A stretch of DNA of 64,000 nt from Actinoplanes lutulentus (GCF_003259845.1 NZ_QLMJ01000001.1:310001-374000), one strand, 5' to 3'. Counted from the stretch's first letter, positions 50,756 to 59,339 are shown. The notes: generated from the letters alone by a model not told the origin. Numbers and translations: made by a program.

Positions 50756-50769
50756 TGGGAGCGCTCCCA
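50756..50769. promoter_or_regulatory. CebR-type operator
   Basis: TGGGAGCGCTCCCA is a perfect 14-bp palindrome identical to the CebR (LacI family) operator known from streptomycete cellulose genes. It sits just upstream of the mannanase gene, which suggests repression relieved by cello- or manno-oligosaccharides. No cebR gene is in the window. Confidence 0.85.
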
Positions 50770-50856
50770 AGACCATTGACTCATGTCGTTTACTTGTTGG
50801 CAACACGACCCTGTTGGCAGAGTGACAACAACCAGTGGCGACAGGAGGGCGAAACC

Positions 50857-51318
50857 ATGGACGCACGAACACGCATTCACGAGATCCAGAACCAGGGCGG
50901 AAAAGTCACCCCGGACGAGCTCGACCAGCTCTGGACCACATTGGAAACCGTCCGGCCCGAGGAGATGCTCGGCGCCTGGAAAGGCAGCGAGTTCGTCAGC
51001 GGCCACCCCTTCGAGGGCAACCTGGCGCGGGTCCGCTGGCACGGCAAGACGTTCACCTCGCTGACCGACGTCACCCCGCTGGTTTGCCTGGACGACGAGG
51101 GCAACAAGTACGCCAACATCGACTTCGCGAAGGGCGGCGCCAGCCTCTGGACCGTGGAGTTCCGTGGCGAGCCGACCGCGACGATGGTCTACGACGGACG
51201 GCCCATCCTCGACCACTTCAAGCGGGTCGACGACGCGACAGTGCTCGGGGTGATGAACGGCAAGGGCGTGATGGCCGACGACGGCCGGCACTACTACTTC
51301 ATGCTGGAGCGAGAGTGA
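50857..51318 (+). CDS. GXWXG/DUF4334 domain protein
   Basis: 153 residues; AGGAGG lies 9 bases before the ATG. The GXWXG motif is LGAWKGSEF, followed by the DUF4334 part (YANIDFAKGG, MVYDGRPILDHFKRVDD, GVMNGKGV, YYFMLER). The biochemical role is unknown. The alcohol dehydrogenase gene overlaps its stop (GTGA), a pairing that suggests a role in handling the same aldehyde or alcohol. The mannanase gene diverges from it. Confidence 0.82.
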   Translation: MDARTRIHEIQNQGGKVTPDELDQLWTTLETVRPEEMLGAWKGSEFVSGHPFEGNLARVRWHGKTFTSLTDVTPLVCLDDEGNKYANIDFAKGGASLWTVEFRGEPTATMVYDGRPILDHFKRVDDATVLGVMNGKGVMADDGRHYYFMLERE

Positions 51319-52370
51319 GGGCAACAGCGGCTCTGGTGGAAACCCCCGGCGGGCCGTTCACCCTGCACGACGTCGAGATCGACGAGCCCCGCCCGGACGA
51401 GATCCTGGTCCGGATCACCGCGGCCGGCATCTGCCACACCGACCTCACGATGCGCCGCGCCTGGCCTCAGCAACGCCTGCCGATGATCTTCGGCCACGAG
51501 GGAACCGGCGTGGTCGAGGCGGTCGGCGCGCGGATCAGTTCGGTGGCGCCCGGCGACACGGTCTGCCTCAGTTATCGAAGTTGCGGAAATTGTCCAGAAT
51601 GCTCGTCGAATAACCGCCCCTACTGCGAGCGCAGCGACCTGAACACGCGAGGCGGCCGCTCCGATGCCGTCAAAAAGACCTATAGCGGCTTCTTCGGCCA
51701 ATCCAGCTTCGCCACCTACGCCCTCACCCACGAGAGCAACACCGTCAAGATCCCAGCGGACTTCCCGCCGGCCCTCGCCGCCCCGCTCGGCTGCGGTGTG
51801 CAGACCGGCGCCGGCACCGTCATCAACGTGCTCGAAGCCGGCCCCGGCGACACCCTCGTGATCTTCGGCGCCGGCAGCGTCGGCCTGAGCGCCGTGATGG
51901 CCGCCGCCGTCCAGGGCGCCACCGTCTTCGCCGTCGACCCGATCCCGGAGCGACGCGACCTCGCCAGGGAACTGGGCGCGGCCGAAGCGCTCGACCCGGC
52001 CACACCCGACCTGGTCAAGGCCCTGCGCGCACTCACCGAAGGCGGCGCTCAGCACGCCATCGACACGACCGGCCGCCCGGACGCGATCGAGCACGCGATC
52101 GGCTCGCTGCGCCGCCGGGGCACCCTCGCGCTGGTCGGCATGGGCGGATCCGCCGGGTTCGACATCATGACCGTGATGGCGAACGGCATCCGGATCCGCG
52201 GCGTGATCGAGGGCGACGCCGACCCGGCGACCTTCATCCCCCAGCTGATCGACATGAAGCTGCCCCTCGAGAAGATCGTCACCGAGTACCCGTTCGCCGA
52301 CATCGAGACCGCCGCCCAGGACGCCATCGCCGGCCGCACCATCAAGCCGGTCCTGCTGATGGACCGATAA
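51315..52370 (+). CDS. Zinc-dependent aryl-alcohol-type dehydrogenase
   Basis: 351 residues from GTG 51315, overlapping the GXWXG gene. Catalytic zinc ligands lie in AAGICHTDL and FGHEGTGVVE. The structural zinc site is complete (CGNCPECSSNNRPYC). The NAD motif is FGAGSVGLSAVMAA. The substrate pocket and GVIEGDADPATFIPQLI resemble benzyl/aryl-alcohol dehydrogenases. It interconverts an alcohol and an aldehyde in the cytoplasm. It is the second gene of a two-gene operon; an MpaB-like gene follows after 80 bases. Confidence 0.88.
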   Translation: MRATAALVETPGGPFTLHDVEIDEPRPDEILVRITAAGICHTDLTMRRAWPQQRLPMIFGHEGTGVVEAVGARISSVAPGDTVCLSYRSCGNCPECSSNNRPYCERSDLNTRGGRSDAVKKTYSGFFGQSSFATYALTHESNTVKIPADFPPALAAPLGCGVQTGAGTVINVLEAGPGDTLVIFGAGSVGLSAVMAAAVQGATVFAVDPIPERRDLARELGAAEALDPATPDLVKALRALTEGGAQHAIDTTGRPDAIEHAIGSLRRRGTLALVGMGGSAGFDIMTVMANGIRIRGVIEGDADPATFIPQLIDMKLPLEKIVTEYPFADIETAAQDAIAGRTIKPVLLMDR

Positions 52371-52450
52371 GTTAACCGGAATTCGCGCACCATCTGCACA
52401 ACCCCGCTGAGAGCTTTCCGGGAAGTTAATCAGCGTTTACGGTCAGTCGC

Positions 52451-53266
52451 ATGGACGAAGGTCTTTTTCAAGACACCGCGGTGATCCGCCGGGTGGCCGG
52501 GGAGGGTCTGCTGCTGCTCGCCGGCGGCGGCCGGGCCACGCTCCTCCAGATCGCACACCCCGGCGTCGCCCAGGGCGTCAACGATCACAGCTCCTTCGCC
52601 GAGCGCCCCCTCGACCGCCTGCGCACCACGATGAGTTACGTCTACGGGGTCCTTTACGGCACGCGGGCGGAGGCCGAGGCGATCAGCCGCGCGGTCTCCG
52701 CCATGCACTCCAAGGTCACCGGGCCGGGCTATTCCGCGAACGATCCGGACCTGATGGTCTGGGTCAACGCCACGCTCTACGACACCGCGATGGTCCTCTA
52801 CCAACGCGTCCTCGGCCCGCTGACCGAAAACGAGCAGGACGAGTGCTACCGGCAATACAGCGTTCTCGCCACCTCGATCGGCTGCCCCGAGGGCATGTGG
52901 CCCGCCGATCGAGCCACCTTCGAGCGCTACTTCGAGCACACCATCACCACGCTCCAGGTCAGCGACGTCGCGCGCCGCATCGCGAACACCCTGCTCTGGC
53001 CGGAAGGCCTGCCCGTTCCACTGCGCCCGGCCGTCCCGCTCAACCGCTTCGTCACGGTCGGCCTACTCCCCGAACCGATCCGCGCCGGTTACGGTTTCCC
53101 CTGGTCAGAGCGCCGCGATAAGCTCTTGAACCGCGGCCTTACCGCGACCACCGCGATCTATCCGCGTCTACCCGACCGCCTCCGCTTCGCCGCCAAGGAC
53201 CTTTACCTCGGCAACCTGCGCAAACGCCTCGCCCGCCGCCGCAACCCTCTCGCGGCACGCGGTTAA
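52451..53266 (+). CDS. MpaB/DUF2236-family oxygenase-like protein 1
   Basis: 271 residues of the DUF2236 family, related to rubber oxygenase and MpaB. Conserved parts are LLQIAHPGVAQGVNDHSSF (with the family His), TMSYVYGVLYG, MVWVNATLYDTAMVLYQRV and a basic C-terminus. The family carries a b-type heme or acts as a putative oxygenase; heme binding cannot be shown from sequence alone. No ribosome site is obvious before the ATG. It is convergent with the TetR gene and is one of three family members within 6.2 kb. Confidence 0.82.
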   Translation: MDEGLFQDTAVIRRVAGEGLLLLAGGGRATLLQIAHPGVAQGVNDHSSFAERPLDRLRTTMSYVYGVLYGTRAEAEAISRAVSAMHSKVTGPGYSANDPDLMVWVNATLYDTAMVLYQRVLGPLTENEQDECYRQYSVLATSIGCPEGMWPADRATFERYFEHTITTLQVSDVARRIANTLLWPEGLPVPLRPAVPLNRFVTVGLLPEPIRAGYGFPWSERRDKLLNRGLTATTAIYPRLPDRLRFAAKDLYLGNLRKRLARRRNPLAARG

Positions 53267-53268
53267 AC

Positions 53269-53285
53269 AGAGCGGTGGTCGCTCT
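53269..53285. terminator. Short hairpin between convergent stops
   Basis: AGAGCG (53269-53274) and CGCTCT (53280-53285) enclose a 5-base loop between two convergent stop codons. It is weak, but its placement suits a bidirectional terminator. Confidence 0.4.
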
Positions 53286-53991
53286 AGCGCGTGTCGCTCG
53301 CGCCGGTCGGCGCGACGAGAGGCCCCAATACGGTACGCGCAAACGACCGCAACTGATCATCGTCATCCACGTCCACACGGCTTTCCGGGGTGACGAAGAA
53401 ACTCAGGGCGAGCCGTGCCACCACCTCGGCGACCAGGCCGGTGTCCACGGTGGCCGGGATCAGGCCGTCGTCCTGGTCGTGGCGCAGCTGGCCGGCCACG
53501 AAATCGCGTACCGCCCCGAGGACCGGGCCGCCCTCCGTGGTCATCAGCGGGACGACGGTCTCCGGATCGGCCACGAGCAGCCCGGAGACCAGGCGGTTGC
53601 CCCGGGCGGCTCGCAGCGACGCCACGAAACCCTCGACGAGGCGGCCCTCGCCGGTGGTCTGCTCCCCCACGACCCGCCGGAACTCGGCGACGTAATCCCG
53701 CAGCTCCCGCAACAGCAGCTCGTCGACGAGCGCGGTCTTCGCGGCGAACCGGCGGTACACGGTGATCCGGGAGACACCGGCCCGTCGCGCCACGTCGTCC
53801 ATGCTGGAGCGGCGGATCCCGAGCGTACGGAATTGCTCAGCGGCGGCGACCAGAATGCGCTCGCGGTACGGATCGTCGGGCTGGCCTGGGCTTTCGCCGC
53901 TGCCCGGGTCGTCGTGGTTCTCCGGCGTCCGGGCGCGGCGCGCGGCCTCCTGGAACGCCCTGCTCAGCAACGGCTCCGGCGATGTGCTCAT
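53284..53991 (-). CDS. TetR-family transcriptional regulator
   Basis: 235 residues. After a polar 45-residue N-terminus, the helix-turn-helix is clear (ILVAAAEQFRTLGIRRSSMD, VARRAGVSRITVYRRFAAK). It is the second gene after the MpaB-like gene 54004-54876 (12 bases apart), so it probably regulates that operon and the divergent DUF6230 operon through the palindrome at 54935-54963. Confidence 0.86.
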   Translation of the reverse strand: MSTSPEPLLSRAFQEAARRARTPENHDDPGSGESPGQPDDPYRERILVAAAEQFRTLGIRRSSMDDVARRAGVSRITVYRRFAAKTALVDELLLRELRDYVAEFRRVVGEQTTGEGRLVEGFVASLRAARGNRLVSGLLVADPETVVPLMTTEGGPVLGAVRDFVAGQLRHDQDDGLIPATVDTGLVAEVVARLALSFFVTPESRVDVDDDDQLRSFARTVLGPLVAPTGASDTR

Positions 53992-54003
53992 CGGCGCCCG
54001 ATC

Positions 54004-54876
54004 CTACTGGCCGGCGCCGGCCGGCAGAGCCGCCCCGCCCGGCTTCTGCCCTTTGTCCAGCTCACTGGCCCGGACCGTCCATGCCGCGGCGGCCACCGCG
54101 CCGGCGATCCGCAGCGGCGGGATCACCAGCGCCATCAGTACGCGCACCAGGCGGGTGAAGCGACGCAGCCTGCGCTCCTGACCCGGCGTCCAGGTCATGC
54201 CGAACCGCTCGCGCAGCAGCGGGGGCAGCGTGCCGACGGTGACCAGGCCGGCGATCCGGCCGGCGACAACGGCGATCGGCCACCAGAGCGGGCCCGGAAT
54301 CCAGCGGAACGGCTTCTTCAGCCGGTGGACGCTCTCGATCACGTCACGGACGGCCTGGTTGTCCTCGAGCCGCGTCACCAGCCCATGCGCGTAATAGTCC
54401 TGGAACGCTGCCCAGTCCACCGGCAGGTGCTGCTCGCGCAGGCCGAGCACGAGGCCGACCTCACGCATGTCCGCGTAATACTCCTCGATCTGCTCAGGCG
54501 TGAGCGGCTTGCCGAAGACCCGGTGCGCCTCGACACCACCCTGCACCGGCGTGGCGTGCACCCAGAGGTACGCCTCCGGGTTCAGCGCGTGGTACCGCCG
54601 GCCGGCCGCGTCCACCCCTTTGATCTCGCGGTGCAGCTCGCGCAGCCGGGCCGACTCGGAGGCGGCGCCGCGCTCACCGCCGTACACGATCGTGGAGAGC
54701 GAGAAGAAGGTGCGCACGAGCCGCCGCCACGGGTCGTCGCGATAGTTCGAATGCTCCAGCACCCCGGCGCCGACGACCGGATGCGCCACCTGGAGCACCA
54801 GGATCTGCGGCCCGAGCAGCATGTTGCGCGCGTCGCCGAAGTACCTCCACGCCACTGAACCACGTCGCACGCCCAT
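54004..54876 (-). CDS. MpaB/DUF2236-family oxygenase-like protein 2
   Basis: 290 residues. The family core is VLQVAHPVVGAGVLEHSNY, FFSLSTIVYGG, YLWVHATPVQGGVEAHRVFG, and two hydrophobic stretches near the C-terminus (LWWPIAVVAGRIAGLVTV and LVRVLMALVIPPLRIAGAVAA) suggest membrane association. It is first in an operon with the TetR gene. Its relation to copy 1 is close in the first 130 residues (AHPxVxxGVxxHS) and weak afterwards. Confidence 0.82.
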   Translation of the reverse strand: MGVRRGSVAWRYFGDARNMLLGPQILVLQVAHPVVGAGVLEHSNYRDDPWRRLVRTFFSLSTIVYGGERGAASESARLRELHREIKGVDAAGRRYHALNPEAYLWVHATPVQGGVEAHRVFGKPLTPEQIEEYYADMREVGLVLGLREQHLPVDWAAFQDYYAHGLVTRLEDNQAVRDVIESVHRLKKPFRWIPGPLWWPIAVVAGRIAGLVTVGTLPPLLRERFGMTWTPGQERRLRRFTRLVRVLMALVIPPLRIAGAVAAAAWTVRASELDKGQKPGGAALPAGAGQ

Positions 54877-54924
54877 GTTCAGACCCCTTCCGCTTCATCA
54901 ATTGACAATAGCGATTTTACCGCC

Positions 54925-54963
54925 TTGCAATACAGAGATACAGCACTAGTATCCCCGTATCTC
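54925..54963. promoter_or_regulatory. Promoter and putative TetR operator for the DUF6230 operon
   Basis: TTGCAA (54925-54930) and TAGTAT (54947-54952) are spaced by 16 bases, a plausible rightward promoter. A perfect 7-bp inverted repeat, GAGATAC (54935-54941) and GTATCTC (54957-54963), brackets the -10 element. AGGAGG follows at 54972-54977. A repressor here could block both the rightward operon and the divergent MpaB-TetR operon. Confidence 0.6.
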
Positions 54964-54981
54964 GCCAATTTAGGAGGATCG

Positions 54982-55584
54982 ATGCTCGCAGAAGGGCGTA
55001 CCCACTGGGGCCGGGCGGCATGGCTGTTCGTGCCGTCGGTGTTCGCGTTGGGTGGCATCACCGTCGGCATCGCCGAGGGTGCCCTGGCAGCCTCATTCGG
55101 GGTGTCCGGCCAAGCCTTCAAGGTCAGCGCGTCCAGCGTCGAGGGAACCGACGTGGCCGCTTATCTGGACACCGTGCAGAGCGTCGACGGGGCCAACCAC
55201 CCGGTGATGCTGGCCGGCGTGAAGGAGGCCAGCCTCACCGACGTCTGCACGTCGGCCGTGGTGGACATCCCGGTCGTCGGCAACGTGTCGCTCAAGGTTC
55301 TCGGCGGCAAGCAGGAACCGATCACCGGCACGAACGTGGTCGCCGACGCCGAGGCCCTGCTCAGCGCCGGTGGCGTGGTCAAGAACGTGGAAGCCGGCCG
55401 GGACGCCTCCACGCTGAACCGGGTGCCCGGCGTCCAGGGACCGGCGGGACGCTTCGGCCTCCAGGCCGGTTCGCTCTCCACCGATGCCGTGCAGAGCACC
55501 GCCTGGTCGGCGAACGGCGGCACCCTGACGCTCTCCGGTGATCTCGAAGTGAGCGTCACCGCCGGCGTCCACGAGTGCTTCTAA
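54982..55584 (+). CDS. DUF6230 family exported protein
   Basis: 200 residues from the ATG at 54982. The N-terminus has one membrane/signal helix (AAWLFVPSVFALGGITVGIAEGAL). The rest should be outside the membrane and is rich in Val, Ala and Gly with family features (SFGVSGQAFKVSASSVEG, LTDVCTSAVVDIPVVG, LSGDLEVSVTAGVHECF). The function of DUF6230 is unknown. It is usually found next to a DUF6114 gene, as here. Confidence 0.82.
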   Translation: MLAEGRTHWGRAAWLFVPSVFALGGITVGIAEGALAASFGVSGQAFKVSASSVEGTDVAAYLDTVQSVDGANHPVMLAGVKEASLTDVCTSAVVDIPVVGNVSLKVLGGKQEPITGTNVVADAEALLSAGGVVKNVEAGRDASTLNRVPGVQGPAGRFGLQAGSLSTDAVQSTAWSANGGTLTLSGDLEVSVTAGVHECF

Positions 55585-55597
55585 CCGGGCCGGCCTC

Positions 55598-57052
55598 GTG
55601 CTGAGAGCTCTGGCAAGCGCGGTGCGGGCGGTCATCCGCGAAATCGGCACCTGGTCGGATGAACGCCTGCCCGCCGCACGTGCCCGCCACGCGTTCCGGC
55701 ACTGGCGCCGCTCCCGCCCGTTCTGGGGCGGCGCCGCGGTGGGCGCCGGCGGCGCGATCATCCTGCTGGTCCCGCTCGCCCCGTTACCCATCATGATCCG
55801 CGTCGGCATGGCCGCCGTCTCCGGCGCCGCGATCGGCGCCATCCTCGTGGTGAGCTGCCTGTTCCTCTGGTTCGCCCCGGCGCAGCGAGCATTCGTGGCG
55901 GTGGTCAGCACGATCTGCGCCCTGGTCTCGGTGGTCACCTCCAACCTGGGCGGCCTGGGAGCAGGTGCCCTGCTGGCCCTGCTCGGCTCCGCCATGGCCT
56001 TCGGCTGGCACCCCCACCCGGAGGAGACACCCAAGACCGACGACCCGAGCCTCGAACCGGAGGCCGCAGCGCCGGCGCTGCGGCCTGCGACCGCATCTCC
56101 GGAAGAACCGGAACCCGAACCTCACCGGCACCGCCCCGGCTTCCTGGCGATCCTCCTGCCAATCCTGGCCGTCGCAGCCGTGCCCACCGTGATCGAGAAC
56201 CACCCGGCCCAGGCCGCCACCGTACGGACCGAGGCGCAGCCGACCTGTGTGCCGGTGCCGGGCGCGACCCGGCCGTGGTGGATTCCGGAATGGCTCTGGC
56301 TCGCCTGCCCGTCGGCCGACCCCAGCCTCAGTCCCAGCCCGGGCGTCATCCCGAGCGGCGTAACCAGCCCGCCGGCCTCGGCCTCGGCTTCAGCCACCGC
56401 CACGCCGGCACCCACCCCGACCCCCAGTCCTGGGACGCCTGCTCCGGAGAGTCCCGCAGGAAGCCCCGCAGCGTCCGGATCAGCCTCGGCGCCCCCTTCA
56501 AGCAGCGCGAGCCCGAGTGCGAGCCCGAGTGCGAGCCCGTCCGCGTCCGGTGTCACCCCGCCTCCCCGGATGGAGAATCCCGGCGACCTGGTCGAGATCA
56601 GATACGGCGAGAACGTCTCCGAGGTGAGTGCGGACAAACTGCTGGCCACCGGCTTCACCTTCCGCGGAAGCGTCCACCTGCCCACCGCCGACGGCGGCCG
56701 GATCAAGGCCCTCGTCTTCCACGCCGACAACCTGAAGGCCGACAACTACAGCATCTCCACGATGGACTCCGGCTCCCGCCTGGGCCTGACCGTCGACCTG
56801 GACATCGACGACGTGGACATCTACGCCACCTACCTGGGCGGCCTGATCACGGTCCCCTACCTCGACATCCCGCTACTGCCGATCGAGTTGAGCGCGGACC
56901 TGATCCCCACCTGGCTCCCGCTGGAGTTGAAGCTCCCGCTCTTCTCCGGCGACGACGTGAAAGCGGGCCAGGTCTTCATCCGAGCCGGCACCGTACGCAG
57001 CACCGACCTCTCCGCCGAAGCCCACACCCAGCGCCGCAGAACCGCCCCCTGA
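55598..57052 (+). CDS. DUF6114 membrane protein with long Ser/Pro linker
   Basis: 484 residues from GTG 55598. The DUF6114 core is a set of helices (FWGGAAVGAGGAIILLVPLAPLP, MIRVGMAAVSGAAIGAILVV, AFVAVVSTICALVSVVT, LLALLGSAMAFGWHPHPE). After an acidic loop comes another helix (FLAILLPILAVAAVPTVI), a roughly 100-residue Ser/Pro/Ala linker, and an exterior C-terminal beta-rich domain of about 160 residues (TGFTFRGSVHLPTADGGRIK). That domain resembles an extra DUF6230-like strand set and is not part of a usual short DUF6114 protein. Function unknown. Confidence 0.78.
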   Translation: MLRALASAVRAVIREIGTWSDERLPAARARHAFRHWRRSRPFWGGAAVGAGGAIILLVPLAPLPIMIRVGMAAVSGAAIGAILVVSCLFLWFAPAQRAFVAVVSTICALVSVVTSNLGGLGAGALLALLGSAMAFGWHPHPEETPKTDDPSLEPEAAAPALRPATASPEEPEPEPHRHRPGFLAILLPILAVAAVPTVIENHPAQAATVRTEAQPTCVPVPGATRPWWIPEWLWLACPSADPSLSPSPGVIPSGVTSPPASASASATATPAPTPTPSPGTPAPESPAGSPAASGSASAPPSSSASPSASPSASPSASGVTPPPRMENPGDLVEIRYGENVSEVSADKLLATGFTFRGSVHLPTADGGRIKALVFHADNLKADNYSISTMDSGSRLGLTVDLDIDDVDIYATYLGGLITVPYLDIPLLPIELSADLIPTWLPLELKLPLFSGDDVKAGQVFIRAGTVRSTDLSAEAHTQRRRTAP

Positions 57053-57080
57053 AACCCGCCAAGACCCTCCGGAGCCGCGC

Positions 57081-57123
57081 GCGTGTCGACTTCGGGTGCG
57101 AGCGGGACCCTAAATCGACACGC
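57081..57123. terminator. 9-bp inverted repeat between convergent genes
   Basis: GCGTGTCGA (57081-57089) and TCGACACGC (57115-57123) are exact complements around a 25-base loop, placed between the DUF6114 stop and the signal peptidase stop. The long loop makes it a modest terminator candidate. Confidence 0.45.
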
Positions 57124-57754
57124 TTCGGCGGACTCGCCTGTGGGCGGCCAGGGCTAGGGACAGGAGCGCGGCGGCGACTGTCAGCGCCAGGCCCGCGGTG
57201 AGGGAGAGCAGCACGGCGCGCAAGGTGGGTGCGGCCCGATCCGGCAACACGTGAGCTCGGGCCGCCGGAAAAACCACCCCGGCCACCCGGCCCAGGACCG
57301 CGGACGATGGCACGGTTCCGTCGGTCGGGCCCGTCGAGGCGGCGCTCCGGGAATCCCTCGAAACCACGGGGTTGTCGCCGGTCAGGAACAGGTGGCCTTC
57401 GGTTACGCGTACCGAAAAGGGGTTGTCTCCGGGGCGGGCGGAGCCGGGAAGGGTGACGTTGCCGACCAGCAGGCGCCCGGAGGTGTCGCAGCAGGTCACC
57501 GTGGTGCCGGCGGTCGCGGTGACGCGCTTGACCACCCGCTCGGACTCCCCAGTGACCAGTGCCAGGACCACGTCTCCGGGAGCGGCGTCGCGGGACCAGG
57601 TGTCGACGATGATGCGGTCGCCGGGCAGCAGGGCCGGGGTCATCGAGCTGGTGGGTACCGCGTAGACCCGGTATCGGATCAGGAAGAGGCCCGCGCCGCC
57701 CAGCAGCAGGATCAGGCCCGCTGCCAGGCAGAAGCCGCGCAGGCGGTCAACCAC
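57110..57754 (-). CDS. Type I signal peptidase (S26)
   Basis: 214 residues from GTG 57754. An N-terminal membrane helix (FCLAAGLILLLGGAGLFLI) is followed by the catalytic Ser37 in VPTSSMTPALLPGD and the general-base Lys76 in RVVKRVTATAG. TEGHLFLTGDNP is the family's GDN box. A second membrane helix ends the chain (LLSLTAGLALTVAAALLSLAL). It cleaves signal peptides on the outer membrane face. The start overlaps the end of the MpaB-like gene by 8 bases, so they are co-transcribed; a dedicated substrate is possible. Confidence 0.85.
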   Translation of the reverse strand: MVDRLRGFCLAAGLILLLGGAGLFLIRYRVYAVPTSSMTPALLPGDRIIVDTWSRDAAPGDVVLALVTGESERVVKRVTATAGTTVTCCDTSGRLLVGNVTLPGSARPGDNPFSVRVTEGHLFLTGDNPVVSRDSRSAASTGPTDGTVPSSAVLGRVAGVVFPAARAHVLPDRAAPTLRAVLLSLTAGLALTVAAALLSLALAAHRRVRRSVSI

Positions 57755-58637
57755 GACGCAGGTGCTCGGCGGCCAGATCGGCCGGTGCGGGCGGCGGGCC
57801 CAGGTCGGAGATGTTGACGCCGTCCGGATAGCCGGGGTACGTGCGGTTGCCCGGCTCGACGGCGAGTCTGCTGGTGCGGCGCGGTGGGAGCAGGCGTACG
57901 CCGGCGGCTCGGGCCTTGAGGCTCGCGGCGGCGAGCGCGGGCACCCAGCGCGGCGCGGGCTTGAAGCCGAACGCGCTCAGCATCCGCTCGTCGAGCATGC
58001 CGCGGACGCCGAGGCGCGCGGCCGGGCGCAGGAATGGCGGGAACCAGCCGGCGAAGAGTTCGACGGTGTACTCGCCGATTTTCCGATTCGTGCCGGAGTA
58101 GACGAAGTTCTTTTCTTCATAAGCGGCCTTGAACGCCTTGAAGGCATCAAAACCGGCCGGGATGTCGCGGATGCCCATCCGGCGGCCGACCTCGCTGTAA
58201 TAGAAGAATGCCCCGAGGCGTTCGTTGACGTGCAGCGGCCGCCAGCCGTACCGGTCGAGCCAGTCGAGCGGGTCGTAGACGAAGGTGGAGAGCACGTAAA
58301 GCATGTCGTCGTTGCTGATCGCATAGCGCCCGTGCGCCCGGTTGACCACCTTGAGCGCCTCTTTGCCGCGCGGCGAGTCGTATCCGTGCGCGGCGATCTC
58401 GGCCATCAGCAGAGCGGTGTCGTCGTATCGCTTCTGCGGCCGGTCGCGGAATTCGCCGGTGGCAGCGAGCAGGCCGGAGATGCTCGGTACGCAGTACGTG
58501 CGGAACAGCGCGAATTCCAGGGCCCGGGTGTAATCCCACGGGAAGTCGAGGCCGGACGAGATCTGATAGATCTCCAAGTGGTCGCGTTCGGGGTCGAGGG
58601 CGGCGATGCGTTTGGCGTTCTCGTAACGGTGGGTCAT
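57747..58637 (-). CDS. MpaB/rubber-oxygenase-like (DUF2236) protein 3
   Basis: 296 residues of the MpaB branch: KRYDDTALLMAEIAAHG, VNRAHGRYAISNDDMLYVLSTFVYDPLDWLDRYGWRP and FFYYSEVGRRMGI. The RAHGRYAISNDD part matches the region holding the heme-ligand His in latex-clearing proteins. It differs clearly from copies 1 and 2. It sits opposite the GntR gene across a 40-base promoter carrying the ATTTGATATTTGATA motif, so it is likely part of that regulon. Confidence 0.82.
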   Translation of the reverse strand: MTHRYENAKRIAALDPERDHLEIYQISSGLDFPWDYTRALEFALFRTYCVPSISGLLAATGEFRDRPQKRYDDTALLMAEIAAHGYDSPRGKEALKVVNRAHGRYAISNDDMLYVLSTFVYDPLDWLDRYGWRPLHVNERLGAFFYYSEVGRRMGIRDIPAGFDAFKAFKAAYEEKNFVYSGTNRKIGEYTVELFAGWFPPFLRPAARLGVRGMLDERMLSAFGFKPAPRWVPALAAASLKARAAGVRLLPPRRTSRLAVEPGNRTYPGYPDGVNISDLGPPPAPADLAAEHLRRG

Positions 58638-58650
58638 GTCACGCGCCTCC

Positions 58651-58667
58651 AGATTTGATATTTGATA
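58651..58667. promoter_or_regulatory. GntR-regulon motif, site 1
   Basis: AGATTTGATATTTGATA lies between the divergent MpaB-like and GntR genes. It is a 7-bp direct repeat (TTTGATA) in tandem. The identical 17 bases recur at 60810-60826, between the divergent aldehyde and acyl-CoA dehydrogenase genes. Confidence 0.8.
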
Positions 58668-58677
58668 CCGTCACGCC

Positions 58678-59331
58678 GTGGTGATTCCTTCTGAGCGGCC
58701 CCAATTGTCGGAGGAGGTCGCTGCCACCCTGCGCGGCCGGATCATGTCGGGTGACCTGCGCCCCGGCGCCCGGATCCGCCTCGAAGAGGTCGCCGCGCAG
58801 CTCGGCGTCAGCATCACTCCGGTGCGCGAGGCCCTGCTGACGCTGCGCGGTGAGGACATGGTCGAGCTCGAACCCCGCAAAGGGTACGTGGTCTCGCCCC
58901 TGTCGAAACAGGACGTGCTCGATGTCTTCCAGCTGCAGGGCGACATCGCCGCCGAGCTTGCCGGCCGGGTCGCGGAGCGGATCACCGGGCCGCAGCTGGC
59001 CGAGATCACGCTGAAGAACAAGGCGCTGGCCCGCGCCAAGCGCACCGATGAGATCGAGCGGCTCGAGTTCGAGTTCCACCGGGCGATCAACCTGATCGCG
59101 GATGCCCGGAAGCTGAGCTGGTTCCTGCACACGGCGACGCGGTACACACCGGCCCGGTTCTACGCGGCCGACCCGGGGTGGCGGGCCGGCATGGTCGAGG
59201 ATCACGAGGCGCTGCTCGTGGCGTTCGGCTCGGCCGACGGCGCTGCCGCCCGGACCGTGATGACCAGGCATTTCACCGACGGCGCCCAGCTGCTGGTGAA
59301 GCACCTGGACGACCTCGGCCTCTGGGAGTAA
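58678..59331 (+). CDS. GntR-family regulator, FCD type
   Basis: 217 residues from GTG 58678. The winged helix (LSEEVAATLRGRIMSGDLRPGARI, LEEVAAQLGVSITPVREALLTLRGEDMV) is followed by an all-helical FCD effector domain (FEFHRAINLIADARKL, VEDHEALLVAFGSADGAAARTVMTRHF). FCD regulators usually bind small organic acids. It is convergent with the aldehyde dehydrogenase gene, 8 bases apart. The two identical 17-bp motifs at the promoters of its neighbours are its likely binding sites. Confidence 0.88.
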   Translation: MVIPSERPQLSEEVAATLRGRIMSGDLRPGARIRLEEVAAQLGVSITPVREALLTLRGEDMVELEPRKGYVVSPLSKQDVLDVFQLQGDIAAELAGRVAERITGPQLAEITLKNKALARAKRTDEIERLEFEFHRAINLIADARKLSWFLHTATRYTPARFYAADPGWRAGMVEDHEALLVAFGSADGAAARTVMTRHFTDGAQLLVKHLDDLGLWE

Positions 59332-59339
59332 AAACCGGA

